A DNA stretch of 64,000 bases, from assembly GCA_000719025.1 (NCBI GenBank), contig JODP01000009.1:62001-126000 (forward strand). Direction: 5' to 3'. The notes beneath the pieces were generated by a model, which made no database searches, was not told where the DNA came from, and saw only the letters and a list, made by a program, of their open reading frames with translations. This DNA is from Kineosporia aurantiaca JCM 3230. Lineage in GTDB: Bacteria; Actinomycetota; Actinomycetes; Actinomycetales; Kineosporiaceae. Position numbers and translations under genes: made by a program. This document shows, piece by piece, positions 44,749-52,913 of the stretch; within the stretch, counting starts at the first letter, position 1, and each line of letters begins with the position of its first letter.

Positions 44749-44831
44749 TCATGGAGTTCCTCCCCGGGGTAAAACTCCATGATCACGGGGGAAGAAGTCC
44801 ATGATCACGGGGGAAGAAGTCCATGATCACG
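44744..44831. repeat. GTGATCA repeat array C (inverted, between convergent genes)
   Basis: One forward unit (CGTGATCATGGAGTT at 44744) and three reverse units with TGATCACG at 44780, 44802 and 44824, the last three exactly 22 bp apart. The forward unit and the first reverse unit form perfect 15-bp arms around an ~14-nt GC-rich centre, so the array can fold as a hairpin between two convergent genes. It supplies the TGA stop of both flanking genes. Confidence 0.9.
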
Positions 44832-45483
44832 GGGGGTTTTGGGGGGTGCGGAAGGCTAGGTATTTGGGGATGGTCCACCAGAGGTCTACTTCGGTGATCT
44901 TCACTCCGGCGGGGATCACCCAGATCGGCTTCACCGTGTACTGGGCCGGTCGCGGCTTCTGGTCCGGGTCGGGTTCGGACAGTTGACCCAGCGAGGCGTT
45001 GGGTCCTGGGGTGTCAGCGGGAACACAGGACGAGGTCGGCTGGCCCCCGGCGACATCGGTCGCCTCGTAGGTGTACTGGTTGCCGTCGGCGTCCCGCAAA
45101 GCCATCTGGCAACCGGTCAGCGGGGTGTTCGGGTCGGCCTGGACCGACAGTTCGACCTGCACCGCGGCCGTGCCGCTGGGCAAGACGTAGCTGTACGGCC
45201 CGGCCGCCTGCTGAGCGGTGAGGGTGCCGACCGCGTCGAGCCGGGCCTTCAGCGACATCGTGTGCTCGCCGTCGTCCAGGGTGTACGGCTCGCTGTAGGG
45301 CCGCCAGGCCCCCTGGGCGGTGACCAGCGGCTCGTGCAGATCGCTGTCCCAGAAGTAGGTCTTCACCCGGTCCGAGCTGGCCGCCAGGGCCAGCACCAGG
45401 GCCAGGGGCAGCAGGCCGAGGCCCCAGCGGTTGCGGGCCAGCCAGCCCACCCGGCCGTTGAAGTGCCGACCCAGGGCGGTCAT
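44827..45483 (-). CDS. Membrane-anchored extracytoplasmic protein, operon gene 3
   Basis: A 218-residue protein of unknown function. One N-terminal membrane helix (WGLGLLPLALVLALAASSDRV, residues ~20-40) anchors a beta-rich exterior domain containing TLDDGEHTMSLKARLDAVG, two cysteines (TGCQMALRD, SSCVPADTP) that may form a disulfide, and a C-terminal Trp-rich segment. Start at 45483 overlaps the stop of the upstream gene (ATGA), so it is coupled to it. The stop codon (44827-44829) lies within repeat array C. Confidence 0.6.
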   Translation of the reverse strand: MTALGRHFNGRVGWLARNRWGLGLLPLALVLALAASSDRVKTYFWDSDLHEPLVTAQGAWRPYSEPYTLDDGEHTMSLKARLDAVGTLTAQQAAGPYSYVLPSGTAAVQVELSVQADPNTPLTGCQMALRDADGNQYTYEATDVAGGQPTSSCVPADTPGPNASLGQLSEPDPDQKPRPAQYTVKPIWVIPAGVKITEVDLWWTIPKYLAFRTPQNPP

Positions 45484-47540
45484 CCGGAGCTGACCGGTCC
45501 CTCGCAGTCCGACGCGGACGTGGCCTTCGCCGGAGGCTGGTCGGAGCTGGCGGGGACGAACACGGCCTGCTTGTTCTTCGCCCACTGGTCGGCCTGGGCC
45601 GGGGTGACCCCGAGATCGATGTCGGTGATGTCGTCCTGGTCGAGGTAGAGGCTGTTCAGCCCGATCTGCAGCCGGGCCCCGGGCACCGCGTCCTTGGGCA
45701 TCTCGATCGCCACGGTGGCGTAACGCGGCACCCCTACCTGCGCGGACCCGGGCTCGAAGAGACCCCGGCCGTTGCTCGCGACGCCGTACGTGCGGCCTTT
45801 GCTGTCCTCGATGGCCGCGTACTGCAGCGCGGCCGTCTTACCCCGCACCACGATCTTCAGAGGGACGACGACGAAGACGCCGGGGGAGCGGTAGGGCTTG
45901 CTGTTGGCCGGCGTGATCATGCAGGCCGAGCCCTCCACCGTGGTGGCCGTGATGTCCGCGTACCGCAGCTCGACCGGCTTGCCGACCGACCCGTCCCGGA
46001 GGAAGAGCTTGCTGAGACCGGTCTTGTCGGAGCCCAGCTGGCTGACGAAACGACCCACCGCAAGCGCCGCGATAACGAGCACGACCAGAGCGATCTTGCG
46101 CCGGTTGCTCATCCCGCGGCGGCCTTCGCGTGGCGCCTGGCCGTCGCCGTAAAGCCGCTGGTTGCGGTCGTGCCGGGGCACCGCCCCGTAGTTCGGCGCG
46201 TTGTCCGGGTCGCCGAGCAGCCGGCGTCCGCCGAACTCGTCCTGCCCGCCCCAGACCACTCCCTGCTGGTCGCCGTCCCGTGGGTCTTGTGAACGTGCGA
46301 ACGGCTCGGGGGCGAAACCGCCTGACTGGTTCGGAGAATCGTCCTGCGGCCAGCCCCGGTCACCTGACGGCGGGCCAGAGTAGCCGCCGCCGGAAAGCGG
46401 CTGCGAGCCCTGCACACGCTGCCAGTCCGGAACCTGCTCGTCCCGGTCGCGGTGGTTGTCCTGACCCCGGACGGGTTCGCGGCCCAAGGCGCGATCCTGC
46501 TCCCGGTACCGCTCATCACGGGCGTATTCGTCTTCACGACGAGGCTGTTCGTCCTGACGCGCGCTCGGCTGACGCCAGTCGTCCTGCTCTCGGGGCGCGT
46601 CCTGACGGTCGTCGTCCTGATAGCGGTTGTTCTGACCTGTGTCGGGCTGACGCCAGCCGCCCGACTCCTCACGTGCGGCCGGCTGATTCCAGTCGTCCGA
46701 CTGCGAATACCCGTCCTGACGGCGGGTCTCCTCCGCCTCGTACGGGTCCCGCTGGTCCCAGTCCTGGACCACCGGCTGGGCGCCGGTCTGGTAGTCCTCG
46801 AACGTGTCGTAGCGCGAATCGGTCGGGAACTCGAACCCGGTCGGGGCGGTGTGCAGGTACCCGGGCTCGCGCTCGCGGTAGGAGGCCGGCTGTGGCTGCG
46901 GGGGGAAAGGTGCCTGGTACGGCTCCGGCTGGAACGGTTCGGGTTGGAACGGTTCCGGTCGGTTGCGTTCCGGGGCGACCGGGGCCGGCGGGACGGGCCG
47001 GACGGGCGGGGGAGGAGGGACCGGAGACGGGGCAACCGGCTCGGGCAGGGTCAGCCGAGTCTGCGACGGGGTGGCCGGCGGCCGGGGTGCCTGGGGTGCT
47101 GGGGGAGCCGGGGACGCCTGCGGCGTCGGCCCGGAGTTCATCGGCCCGGAGTTCATCGACAGGCCGCCCGACTGGGCCGCCTGCTGTTCGTTGGCGGCCT
47201 GCCGGGCTCCGTTGAAGAACGCGCTACCGCCGGCCGTGGCCGGGTAGGAGACCGGTGGCCGGTACTCCGCCCTGGTCTGCCGGGTGTCGGCGGCGAACAG
47301 GCTGCCCGAGTCGTCGCCGAACGAGGCCGCCGCACCGGCCCACTGCTGGTGCACGTTCGCCCGTGGACGCTCTCCGTCGGGCCGTTCCCAGCCTGCGGCC
47401 AAGGGGATCGGGCGCCCGGTGACATCCCGGTACACCGCCGCGTCGGCCACCGGTTCCGGGGTAGGCGGCAACGGCCGCCCGTCCGGCCCGGTCTGGTTGG
47501 TCTGACCTGTCTGACCGGTCTGGCCCTGGTGATCGCTCAC
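45480..47540 (-). CDS. Large Pro/Arg/Gln-rich membrane protein, operon gene 2
   Basis: A 686-residue protein. Residues ~1-480 are low-complexity and probably disordered: repeated PxP and EPFQPEPFQPEPYQAPFPPQ, then an Arg/Asp/Gln-rich region (REQDDWRQPSARQDEQPRRE, DWRQP-type units). A single membrane helix follows (RKIALVVLVIAALAVGRFVS, ~490-515). The last ~170 residues form an extracytoplasmic beta domain with VEGSACMITPANSKPYRSPG resembling DUF4352-type folds. GTG 47540 overlaps the stop of gene 1. A cytoplasmic disordered arm joined to an exported domain suggests a scaffolding or sensing role, but this is a guess. Confidence 0.6.
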   Translation of the reverse strand: MSDHQGQTGQTGQTNQTGPDGRPLPPTPEPVADAAVYRDVTGRPIPLAAGWERPDGERPRANVHQQWAGAAASFGDDSGSLFAADTRQTRAEYRPPVSYPATAGGSAFFNGARQAANEQQAAQSGGLSMNSGPMNSGPTPQASPAPPAPQAPRPPATPSQTRLTLPEPVAPSPVPPPPPVRPVPPAPVAPERNRPEPFQPEPFQPEPYQAPFPPQPQPASYREREPGYLHTAPTGFEFPTDSRYDTFEDYQTGAQPVVQDWDQRDPYEAEETRRQDGYSQSDDWNQPAAREESGGWRQPDTGQNNRYQDDDRQDAPREQDDWRQPSARQDEQPRREDEYARDERYREQDRALGREPVRGQDNHRDRDEQVPDWQRVQGSQPLSGGGYSGPPSGDRGWPQDDSPNQSGGFAPEPFARSQDPRDGDQQGVVWGGQDEFGGRRLLGDPDNAPNYGAVPRHDRNQRLYGDGQAPREGRRGMSNRRKIALVVLVIAALAVGRFVSQLGSDKTGLSKLFLRDGSVGKPVELRYADITATTVEGSACMITPANSKPYRSPGVFVVVPLKIVVRGKTAALQYAAIEDSKGRTYGVASNGRGLFEPGSAQVGVPRYATVAIEMPKDAVPGARLQIGLNSLYLDQDDITDIDLGVTPAQADQWAKNKQAVFVPASSDQPPAKATSASDCEGPVSSG

Positions 47541-48295
47541 GCGGCGGCCCCCGTGTCCGTGCTCATGTCCGTCCCTGTGTCGGTACTCGTCGGAGAAGGG
47601 CTGCTCTTGAGAGGCAGCACCGTCAGTTCGGCCTGGTCGACCACGGCCGGGTCGAGCCACATCTCCTGCTGATCGAACGTGTCCGGCCGCAGGGTGCGCC
47701 CGACCAACTGCACCGCGACCTTGGTCGCGGGCCGGGCCGTGGCCTTCTGCTCGAAGAGGAACACCACCTGGTAGGTCAGGTCCGGCTGGATCGGGTTCAG
47801 CTCGTTGCTGTCGGCCAGCTGCAGCAGCTGGTCCGAGGTGACCCGATCGGTCCGGTCGTCCTCCTGCGGCGTGTCCAGGTTCAGTTCCGGTTCCTTGAGC
47901 AGCCCGGCGACCCCGCTGACGGTCAGCGCCTGCTGGGCGTAGTACGGCAGGAGGCTCGCGTCGGTGGTGTTCCTGATGTCCGCCACGATCGCCAGCCAGC
48001 GATCGCCGTCCTCGCTGACGTACACGCCGGGCAGCTCGTCCTCGGCGACCCAGAGCAGCCGGCGGATGCGGATGGTGAAGGGGGCGGCCTCCATCACCTC
48101 ACCCACCTTGATCACTCCGGGCGCGCCCGCCCCGGCCCCCTTGGCCTCTTCGAGACCGCCGAAAGCCGCGGTCGTGCCCAGCACGATCGCGGTGACCCCG
48201 ACCCCGAGGTTACGCAGCGGCTGCTCCAGCAAACGCCGGGCGACACGACTGCGATGGGGGGCCGGTTCTTCGGGGGGCGCAGATGGGAGGGACAT
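47537..48295 (-). CDS. Membrane-anchored protein with DUF4352-like domain, operon gene 1
   Basis: A 252-residue protein. An N-terminal membrane helix (LRNLGVGVTAIVLGTTAAFG, ~27-47) precedes a beta-sandwich-like domain with GDRWLAIVADIRNTTDASLL, VVFLFEQKATARPATKVAVQ and LVGRTLRPDT. The Ser/Thr/Asp-rich tail (SPSPTSTDTGTDMSTDTG) is disordered. First gene of a three-gene unit whose members overlap by 4 bp each; all are exported by a single helix and two share the same beta-domain style. Upstream, 183 bp hold a TATA-like GATATA on the minus strand. Confidence 0.6.
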   Translation of the reverse strand: MSLPSAPPEEPAPHRSRVARRLLEQPLRNLGVGVTAIVLGTTAAFGGLEEAKGAGAGAPGVIKVGEVMEAAPFTIRIRRLLWVAEDELPGVYVSEDGDRWLAIVADIRNTTDASLLPYYAQQALTVSGVAGLLKEPELNLDTPQEDDRTDRVTSDQLLQLADSNELNPIQPDLTYQVVFLFEQKATARPATKVAVQLVGRTLRPDTFDQQEMWLDPAVVDQAELTVLPLKSSPSPTSTDTGTDMSTDTGAAA

Positions 48296-48478
48296 CGGGA
48301 CGGATTCTAGGGACTTGCCCGAAGTCTTGGACGGGCTTATTGGGGTATATCACTGCCCGGAGTAGCCCGATTACCCGCCGTGCCGGTCTGCTTGCAGCCT
48401 GCTGAGCTCGGGTCCAGCTCGCCACCACCCCCGAATCAGCCCGGAATCGGTTCGGAACCAGCTCGGATCGGCGGCGGA

Positions 48479-49864
48479 TCAGGACAGGAACTCGTGCAGT
48501 GGGGCGGCAGTCAGCTCGGGGATCCGGGCCGGATCGAGGCCGAGATCACGTACCGCGGCGGTCAGCGACTCGCGCGACTGCTGCTCGTACAGCGCCTCGC
48601 CGGAGCGCACCGGACGTTCGAGCGCCTCGGCGAGCCAACCGGCGTCCCTCATCAGACCGCTCTGCTCGACGTCGACTGCTCCTACCCCCGTGAGGTTGGA
48701 ACTGAAGATCCCGGCGGCCGACCGGGGTAGGAAGTCCTCGTAGACGATCGGGGTGGCTTTGAGGGCCCCGGAGCGTACGAGTTCAGTTACCGAATAATGA
48801 TGGACGCTTGTCAGCTCGGTTTTGGGGGCGGCGGTGAAGCGGAAGTACCCCAGGCCTGCCTGTAGGAGATCGGTCTCGCTGGAGGGCACCTTCGCGCGCC
48901 AGACGTCGATCTCCTGACCTAGACCTTCGATCAGGTCCCGCCCGGCCGGGGTAAGCGCAATTCCTCGCTGTTCCACCTCGCCGAACCGAACCCGCAGCGT
49001 GCCCGGGCGCACCGACCCATCCTCGAACCGCATCGGCCGGGCCTCGTCCAACGCCCGGAACGAGGTCTGACGCAGCAGCACGTCCGGCCCACCCCAGCGC
49101 GGCGGACCCTGGATCGACGGGATCATCGTGACGCCCAGCTCGGTCATCCGACGGTAGAGCTCGTCGATGTCCAGTACCCGCGGGGTCAGATGGTTGATGT
49201 GGGTGGTGCTGACCCCGCCGATGTCCGCGGCCACGCTCGACACCTTCTCCAGACGCCGGTACCAGGCCTGGTCGACCGGCTCGGGGGAGAGCTCGAAGGC
49301 GGACGCGGCCAGGGTCAGAAAGCGCTCCGCCTGCTCAACCGGGAGCTCGCCCTCCTCGGCTAGGCGGTCGGCCAGCGGCATCAGCTCGGGCGGGAACAAG
49401 GTGCGCCGGGCCAGGAAGGCGGACAGTTCCTCCTGTAGGTCGGGCGGGAAGAAGCGGGGATCCTCCGGCACCAGCAGCGAGGTGAACACCCGGAAGGGGT
49501 TGAACTCGAGTTCGTCCGGGGTGATCGGGCGGAACGCGGTGGAGACCACCGGCACCGGGTCGGGCGCGGCCTCGCGCAGATCGTAGAAGCCGACCGGATG
49601 CATACCCATCGCGGCGAAGATCCGGCCGACCTGGTTCAGCTCGTGGGGGGTGCCGACCCGGATCGCGCCGTGCCGCTCGGCGGTCACCCGTTCCAGCCCG
49701 CCCAGCTGCAGCGCGCCCTCTCCCCGGGCGGCGATCACGTCCCGGTTCACCTGCTGGGAGACCTCGACCAGAGTGGTGTAGAGCGGGACCTCGGCGCCGT
49801 AGATCCGGGCCAGGCGGATCGCGAAGGCGGCCCGCACCTGGGCCGAGGTCAGGGTTTCAGACAC
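48479..49864 (-). CDS. hglS: 2-oxoadipate dioxygenase/decarboxylase, HglS type (DUF1338)
   Basis: Non-heme iron enzyme that turns 2-oxoadipate into D-2-hydroxyglutarate, a late step of lysine catabolism. 461 residues from GTG 49864. Family features: NPFRVFTSLLVPEDPRFF, GGVSTTHINHLTPRVLDIDE (metal His region near 225) and PIVYEDFLPRSAAGIFSSNL with a conserved Glu. The start overlaps the ALDH stop by 8 bp. Together with the upstream ALDH7 and FAD oxidoreductase genes the context strongly favours lysine or pipecolate breakdown. Assignment is from DUF1338 motifs and context; related YdcJ proteins exist with unknown substrate. Confidence 0.85.
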   Translation of the reverse strand: MSETLTSAQVRAAFAIRLARIYGAEVPLYTTLVEVSQQVNRDVIAARGEGALQLGGLERVTAERHGAIRVGTPHELNQVGRIFAAMGMHPVGFYDLREAAPDPVPVVSTAFRPITPDELEFNPFRVFTSLLVPEDPRFFPPDLQEELSAFLARRTLFPPELMPLADRLAEEGELPVEQAERFLTLAASAFELSPEPVDQAWYRRLEKVSSVAADIGGVSTTHINHLTPRVLDIDELYRRMTELGVTMIPSIQGPPRWGGPDVLLRQTSFRALDEARPMRFEDGSVRPGTLRVRFGEVEQRGIALTPAGRDLIEGLGQEIDVWRAKVPSSETDLLQAGLGYFRFTAAPKTELTSVHHYSVTELVRSGALKATPIVYEDFLPRSAAGIFSSNLTGVGAVDVEQSGLMRDAGWLAEALERPVRSGEALYEQQSRESLTAAVRDLGLDPARIPELTAAPLHEFLS

Positions 49865-51401
49865 TGAAGTCGACTCCTTGGGCGAGGGGCAGCGCACCGG
49901 AGTAGTTCACCGTGTTCGTCGCCCGGCGCATGTAGGCGCGCCAGGCGTCGGACCCGGACTCCCGCCCGCCCCCGGTCTCCTTCTCGCCCCCGAACGCGCC
50001 GCCGATCTCGGCGCCGGACGTGCCGATGTTGACGTTGACGATTCCGCAGTCCGAGCCCTCGGCGGAGAGGAACAGCTCCGCCTCGGCCTGGTCGCGGGTG
50101 AACACCGACGACGAGAGACCCTGCGGTACCGCGTTGTTCATCGCGATCGCGTCGGCGAAGTCCTCGTACGGCAGCACGTAGAGCACCGGGGCGAAGGTCT
50201 CGGCATGCACGATCGGGGTCTGGCCGGGCATCCGGACCAGCGCCGGGCGCAGGTAGAACGCTTCTGGGGCATCGGCTTCCAGCTCACGTTCGCCTCCGGC
50301 CACCACGGTGCCACCTTCAGCGACGGCCTGCTTGAGCGCTTGCTGCATCGCGGCGTGGGCATCGGCGCCGATCAGCGGCCCGACCAGAGTGCCCTCGGCG
50401 GTCGGATCGCCCACCGGGAGCCGGCCGTAGACCTCGGTGAGACGTTCGATCAGCTCGTCGACGATGCTGCGATGGGCGATCACCCGACGCAGCGTGGTGC
50501 AGCGTTGCCCGGCGGTACCGGCGGCCGAGAACACGATGCCGCGCACGGTCAGGTCCAGATCCGCCGACGGGGTGACCACCGCGGCGTTGTTCCCGCCCAG
50601 TTCCAGCAGGCTGCGCCCGAAACGCTGGGCCACCCGCGGCCCGACGTCGCGACCCATCCGGGTCGAGCCGGTTGCGCTGACCAGCGCCACGCCCGGATGA
50701 TCGGCGAGCGCCGCCCCCAGCTCCCCGTCGCCCAACGCGAGCTGACAAACGTCCCTAGTTACACCATGTTCCGAAAGAGCCTGCTGAACCAAGGCATTGG
50801 CGGCCAGTGCAGTGAGCGGGGTCTTCTCCGAGGGCTTCCAGATCACCGGATCGCCGCAGACCAGGGCCAGCGCCGTGTTCCACGACCAGACCGCCACCGG
50901 GAAGTTGAACGCACTGACCACCGCGACCACGCCCAGCGGATGCCAGGTTTCGGCCAATCGGTGCCCGGGGCGCTCCGAGACCATCGTGCGGCCGTAGAGC
51001 TGCCGGGAGTGCCCGACCGCGAAGTCGCAGATGTCGATCATCTCCTGCACCTCCCCGAGCGCCTCGGAGGTGATCTTCCCCGCTTCCAGGCTGACCAGCG
51101 TCCCCAATTCGGCCTTGTGCTCGGTCAGCAACTGCCCCAACCGCTTGACCACCGCCCCCCGCGCGGGCGCCGGCACCCGGCGCCACTCCCGGAACGCGGC
51201 CTGCGCCCGATCGACGACGTCCTCGACATCGTCCAGCCATTCCACCCCGCCCAGCGGCCGGCCGTTGACCGGGGAGAGGACGGCGTGCGGCCCGGCCAGC
51301 CGGTCCGGATCAACCCCGCAGGCCTCGGCGGCCGTGCGGGCCCGCAAGGTCAGCGCGTCCTCGCTGGGAATCGTGGTTGCGGCGCCAATGCTGCTGGTCA
51401 T
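49857..51401 (-). CDS. amaB: ALDH7/antiquitin-type aminoadipate semialdehyde dehydrogenase
   Basis: A 514-residue NAD(P)-dependent dehydrogenase of the antiquitin family, which oxidises alpha-aminoadipate semialdehyde to 2-aminoadipate. The signature regions are nearly the same as in human ALDH7A1: FGRSLLELGGNNA, the catalytic Cys in GTAGQRCTTLRR (near 300), and GGAFGGEKETGGGRESGSDA followed by YMRRATNTVNYSGALPLAQG. Start ATG 51401. It sits between the FAD oxidoreductase and hglS in the same direction; GTGATCA array D separates it from the former. Confidence 0.93.
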   Translation of the reverse strand: MTSSIGAATTIPSEDALTLRARTAAEACGVDPDRLAGPHAVLSPVNGRPLGGVEWLDDVEDVVDRAQAAFREWRRVPAPARGAVVKRLGQLLTEHKAELGTLVSLEAGKITSEALGEVQEMIDICDFAVGHSRQLYGRTMVSERPGHRLAETWHPLGVVAVVSAFNFPVAVWSWNTALALVCGDPVIWKPSEKTPLTALAANALVQQALSEHGVTRDVCQLALGDGELGAALADHPGVALVSATGSTRMGRDVGPRVAQRFGRSLLELGGNNAAVVTPSADLDLTVRGIVFSAAGTAGQRCTTLRRVIAHRSIVDELIERLTEVYGRLPVGDPTAEGTLVGPLIGADAHAAMQQALKQAVAEGGTVVAGGERELEADAPEAFYLRPALVRMPGQTPIVHAETFAPVLYVLPYEDFADAIAMNNAVPQGLSSSVFTRDQAEAELFLSAEGSDCGIVNVNIGTSGAEIGGAFGGEKETGGGRESGSDAWRAYMRRATNTVNYSGALPLAQGVDFSV

Positions 51402-51430
51402 GTCACTCCCGTACTCGACAAGAACTCGCT

Positions 51431-51575
51431 CGTGATCATGCACTTCCGCCCCCGTAACCAAGCACTCCTTCCCTCGTGATCATGGACTTCTTCCCCCGTG
51501 ATCATGGACTTTTCGCCCCGTGATCATGGACTTTTTCTCCCCGTGATCATGCAGTTCCGCCCCGGTGATCATGCA
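51431..51575. repeat. GTGATCA repeat array D (7 units, 22-bp period)
   Basis: Seven forward units at 51431, 51453 (degenerate: CGTAACCAAGCACTCC), 51475, 51497, 51519, 51542 and 51564, spaced 22, 22, 22, 22, 23 and 22 bp. Most start CGTGATCATGGACTT or CGTGATCATGCA and end in Pyr/CCCC tails. The array fills almost all of the 183 bp between two genes of the lysine unit, ending 10 bp before the stop of the upstream gene on the minus strand. Confidence 0.92.
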
Positions 51576-51584
51576 GAGGCCGGC

Positions 51585-52766
51585 TCAGACGACGTTGTGC
51601 TCGGGGCGCGCGCCTTCACGGATGAAACGCTCGGCGCTCAGCCCGCTTACGTCGAATTCCGGGGCCACCCCGAGGTAGAGATCGCGCATCACCTCACCGG
51701 CGGCCGGGCCCATCAGGAAGCCATGACCGGAGAAGCCGGTGCAGTAGAGGAACCGGGAAACGCCCTCGGCCTCACCGATCAGCGCGTTGTGGTCCGGCGT
51801 CATCTCGTACAGCCCGGCCCAGCCCTTCCGGATCCCGACCTCGCCCAGACCGGGCACCCGGGCCTGCATCGCCTCGGCCAGGTCGATCAGCCAGTCCTCG
51901 GTCGCGGTCTGGTCGAAGGCCCAGGTGTCCTGCTTCTCGGTGCCGCCCAGCAGCAGCCCCGGTCCTTCCCGGTGGAAGTAGAACGAGGTGCCGAAGTCGA
52001 TGGTGAACGGCAGGTCGGGCGGCAGGTCCGGGATCGGCGTGGTGACCGCGATCTGCCGGCGCAGCGGCCGGACCGGCAGGTCGACCCCGGCCCAGTCGGC
52101 GATCCGCCCGGACCAGGCCCCGGCCGCGCAGATCACCGTGTTGGTCCGGATCCGCCCGGCCGGGCTGAGCACTGCCTGGATCTCTCCGTCCTCCACGTGC
52201 AGGCCGGTGGCGGGCGTGCCGGTCAGGATGGTGACGCCGAGCTTGCGGGCCGCGCCGGTGTACCCGGCGACCACCGACTCCGGCGTGCAGTGCCCGTCTT
52301 CCGGGGAGAACAGCGCCCCCTGCAGGCCCTCGGTGCTGATCAAGGGCGAGAGCCGGCGCGCCTCTTCCACGTCGATCATCCGGCTGGGCACGCCGAGCGC
52401 GTTCTGCAGCTCCACCCCCGCCGCGAACGCGCTGACATCGGCGGCGTTGTCCAGGAGGAAGAGGTAGCCACTGATTTCTAGATCGATGTCCCGGCCGAAG
52501 TCGTGCTGGAAACGGGCCAGAGTCTCCAGCCCGCGCTGCCCGAGTCGGATGTTCACCTCGTCAGAGAACAGTGCCCGCACCCCGCCGGCCGCCTTGCTGG
52601 TGGAACCGCCGCCGAGCTGCCCGCTCTCCAGCAGCACCACCCGCTCCACCCCGGCCGCCGCGAGCTGGTAGGCGGTGCTCAGGCCCATGACTCCGCCGCC
52701 GATCACCACCACGTCGGCCTGGGCAGGAGGACGGGGACGCTCGGCCCGCATCGGCATGAAGGTCAT
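51585..52766 (-). CDS. FAD-dependent amino acid oxidase (DAO family), probable L-pipecolate oxidase
   Basis: A 393-residue flavoprotein of the DAO/sarcosine oxidase family. The dinucleotide-binding motif VVVIGGGVMGLSTAYQLA is at ~20, GGSTSKAAGGVRALFSDE follows, and the C-terminal FAD loop reads FLYCTGFSGHGFLMGPAAGE. Family members oxidise secondary amines; beside an ALDH7 and hglS the likely substrate is L-pipecolate (as AmaA in Pseudomonas), giving the semialdehyde the ALDH would use. Sarcosine or glycine betaine-like substrates remain possible. Start is 52766 or 52757. Confidence 0.8.
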   Translation of the reverse strand: MTFMPMRAERPRPPAQADVVVIGGGVMGLSTAYQLAAAGVERVVLLESGQLGGGSTSKAAGGVRALFSDEVNIRLGQRGLETLARFQHDFGRDIDLEISGYLFLLDNAADVSAFAAGVELQNALGVPSRMIDVEEARRLSPLISTEGLQGALFSPEDGHCTPESVVAGYTGAARKLGVTILTGTPATGLHVEDGEIQAVLSPAGRIRTNTVICAAGAWSGRIADWAGVDLPVRPLRRQIAVTTPIPDLPPDLPFTIDFGTSFYFHREGPGLLLGGTEKQDTWAFDQTATEDWLIDLAEAMQARVPGLGEVGIRKGWAGLYEMTPDHNALIGEAEGVSRFLYCTGFSGHGFLMGPAAGEVMRDLYLGVAPEFDVSGLSAERFIREGARPEHNVV

Positions 52767-52913
52767 GAGCAATGGTACGAAACCGACTTCACGCTGGGTA
52801 TCGGTGATCTGCGCCGACCGGGTGAGGAACCTCTCCCCGCTTGAGCCCGGCGCCCACTTCCCCGATTGAGTGACCGACGGGTAGCGGTGGTGGGGACAAG
52901 CGGAGGGGACGCG

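Noticed and set aside
51431..51575. CRISPR array
   Set aside because: Period is 22 bp with a ~12-15 bp conserved head and short tails; CRISPR repeats and spacers are longer, spacers are unique, and no cas genes are present.
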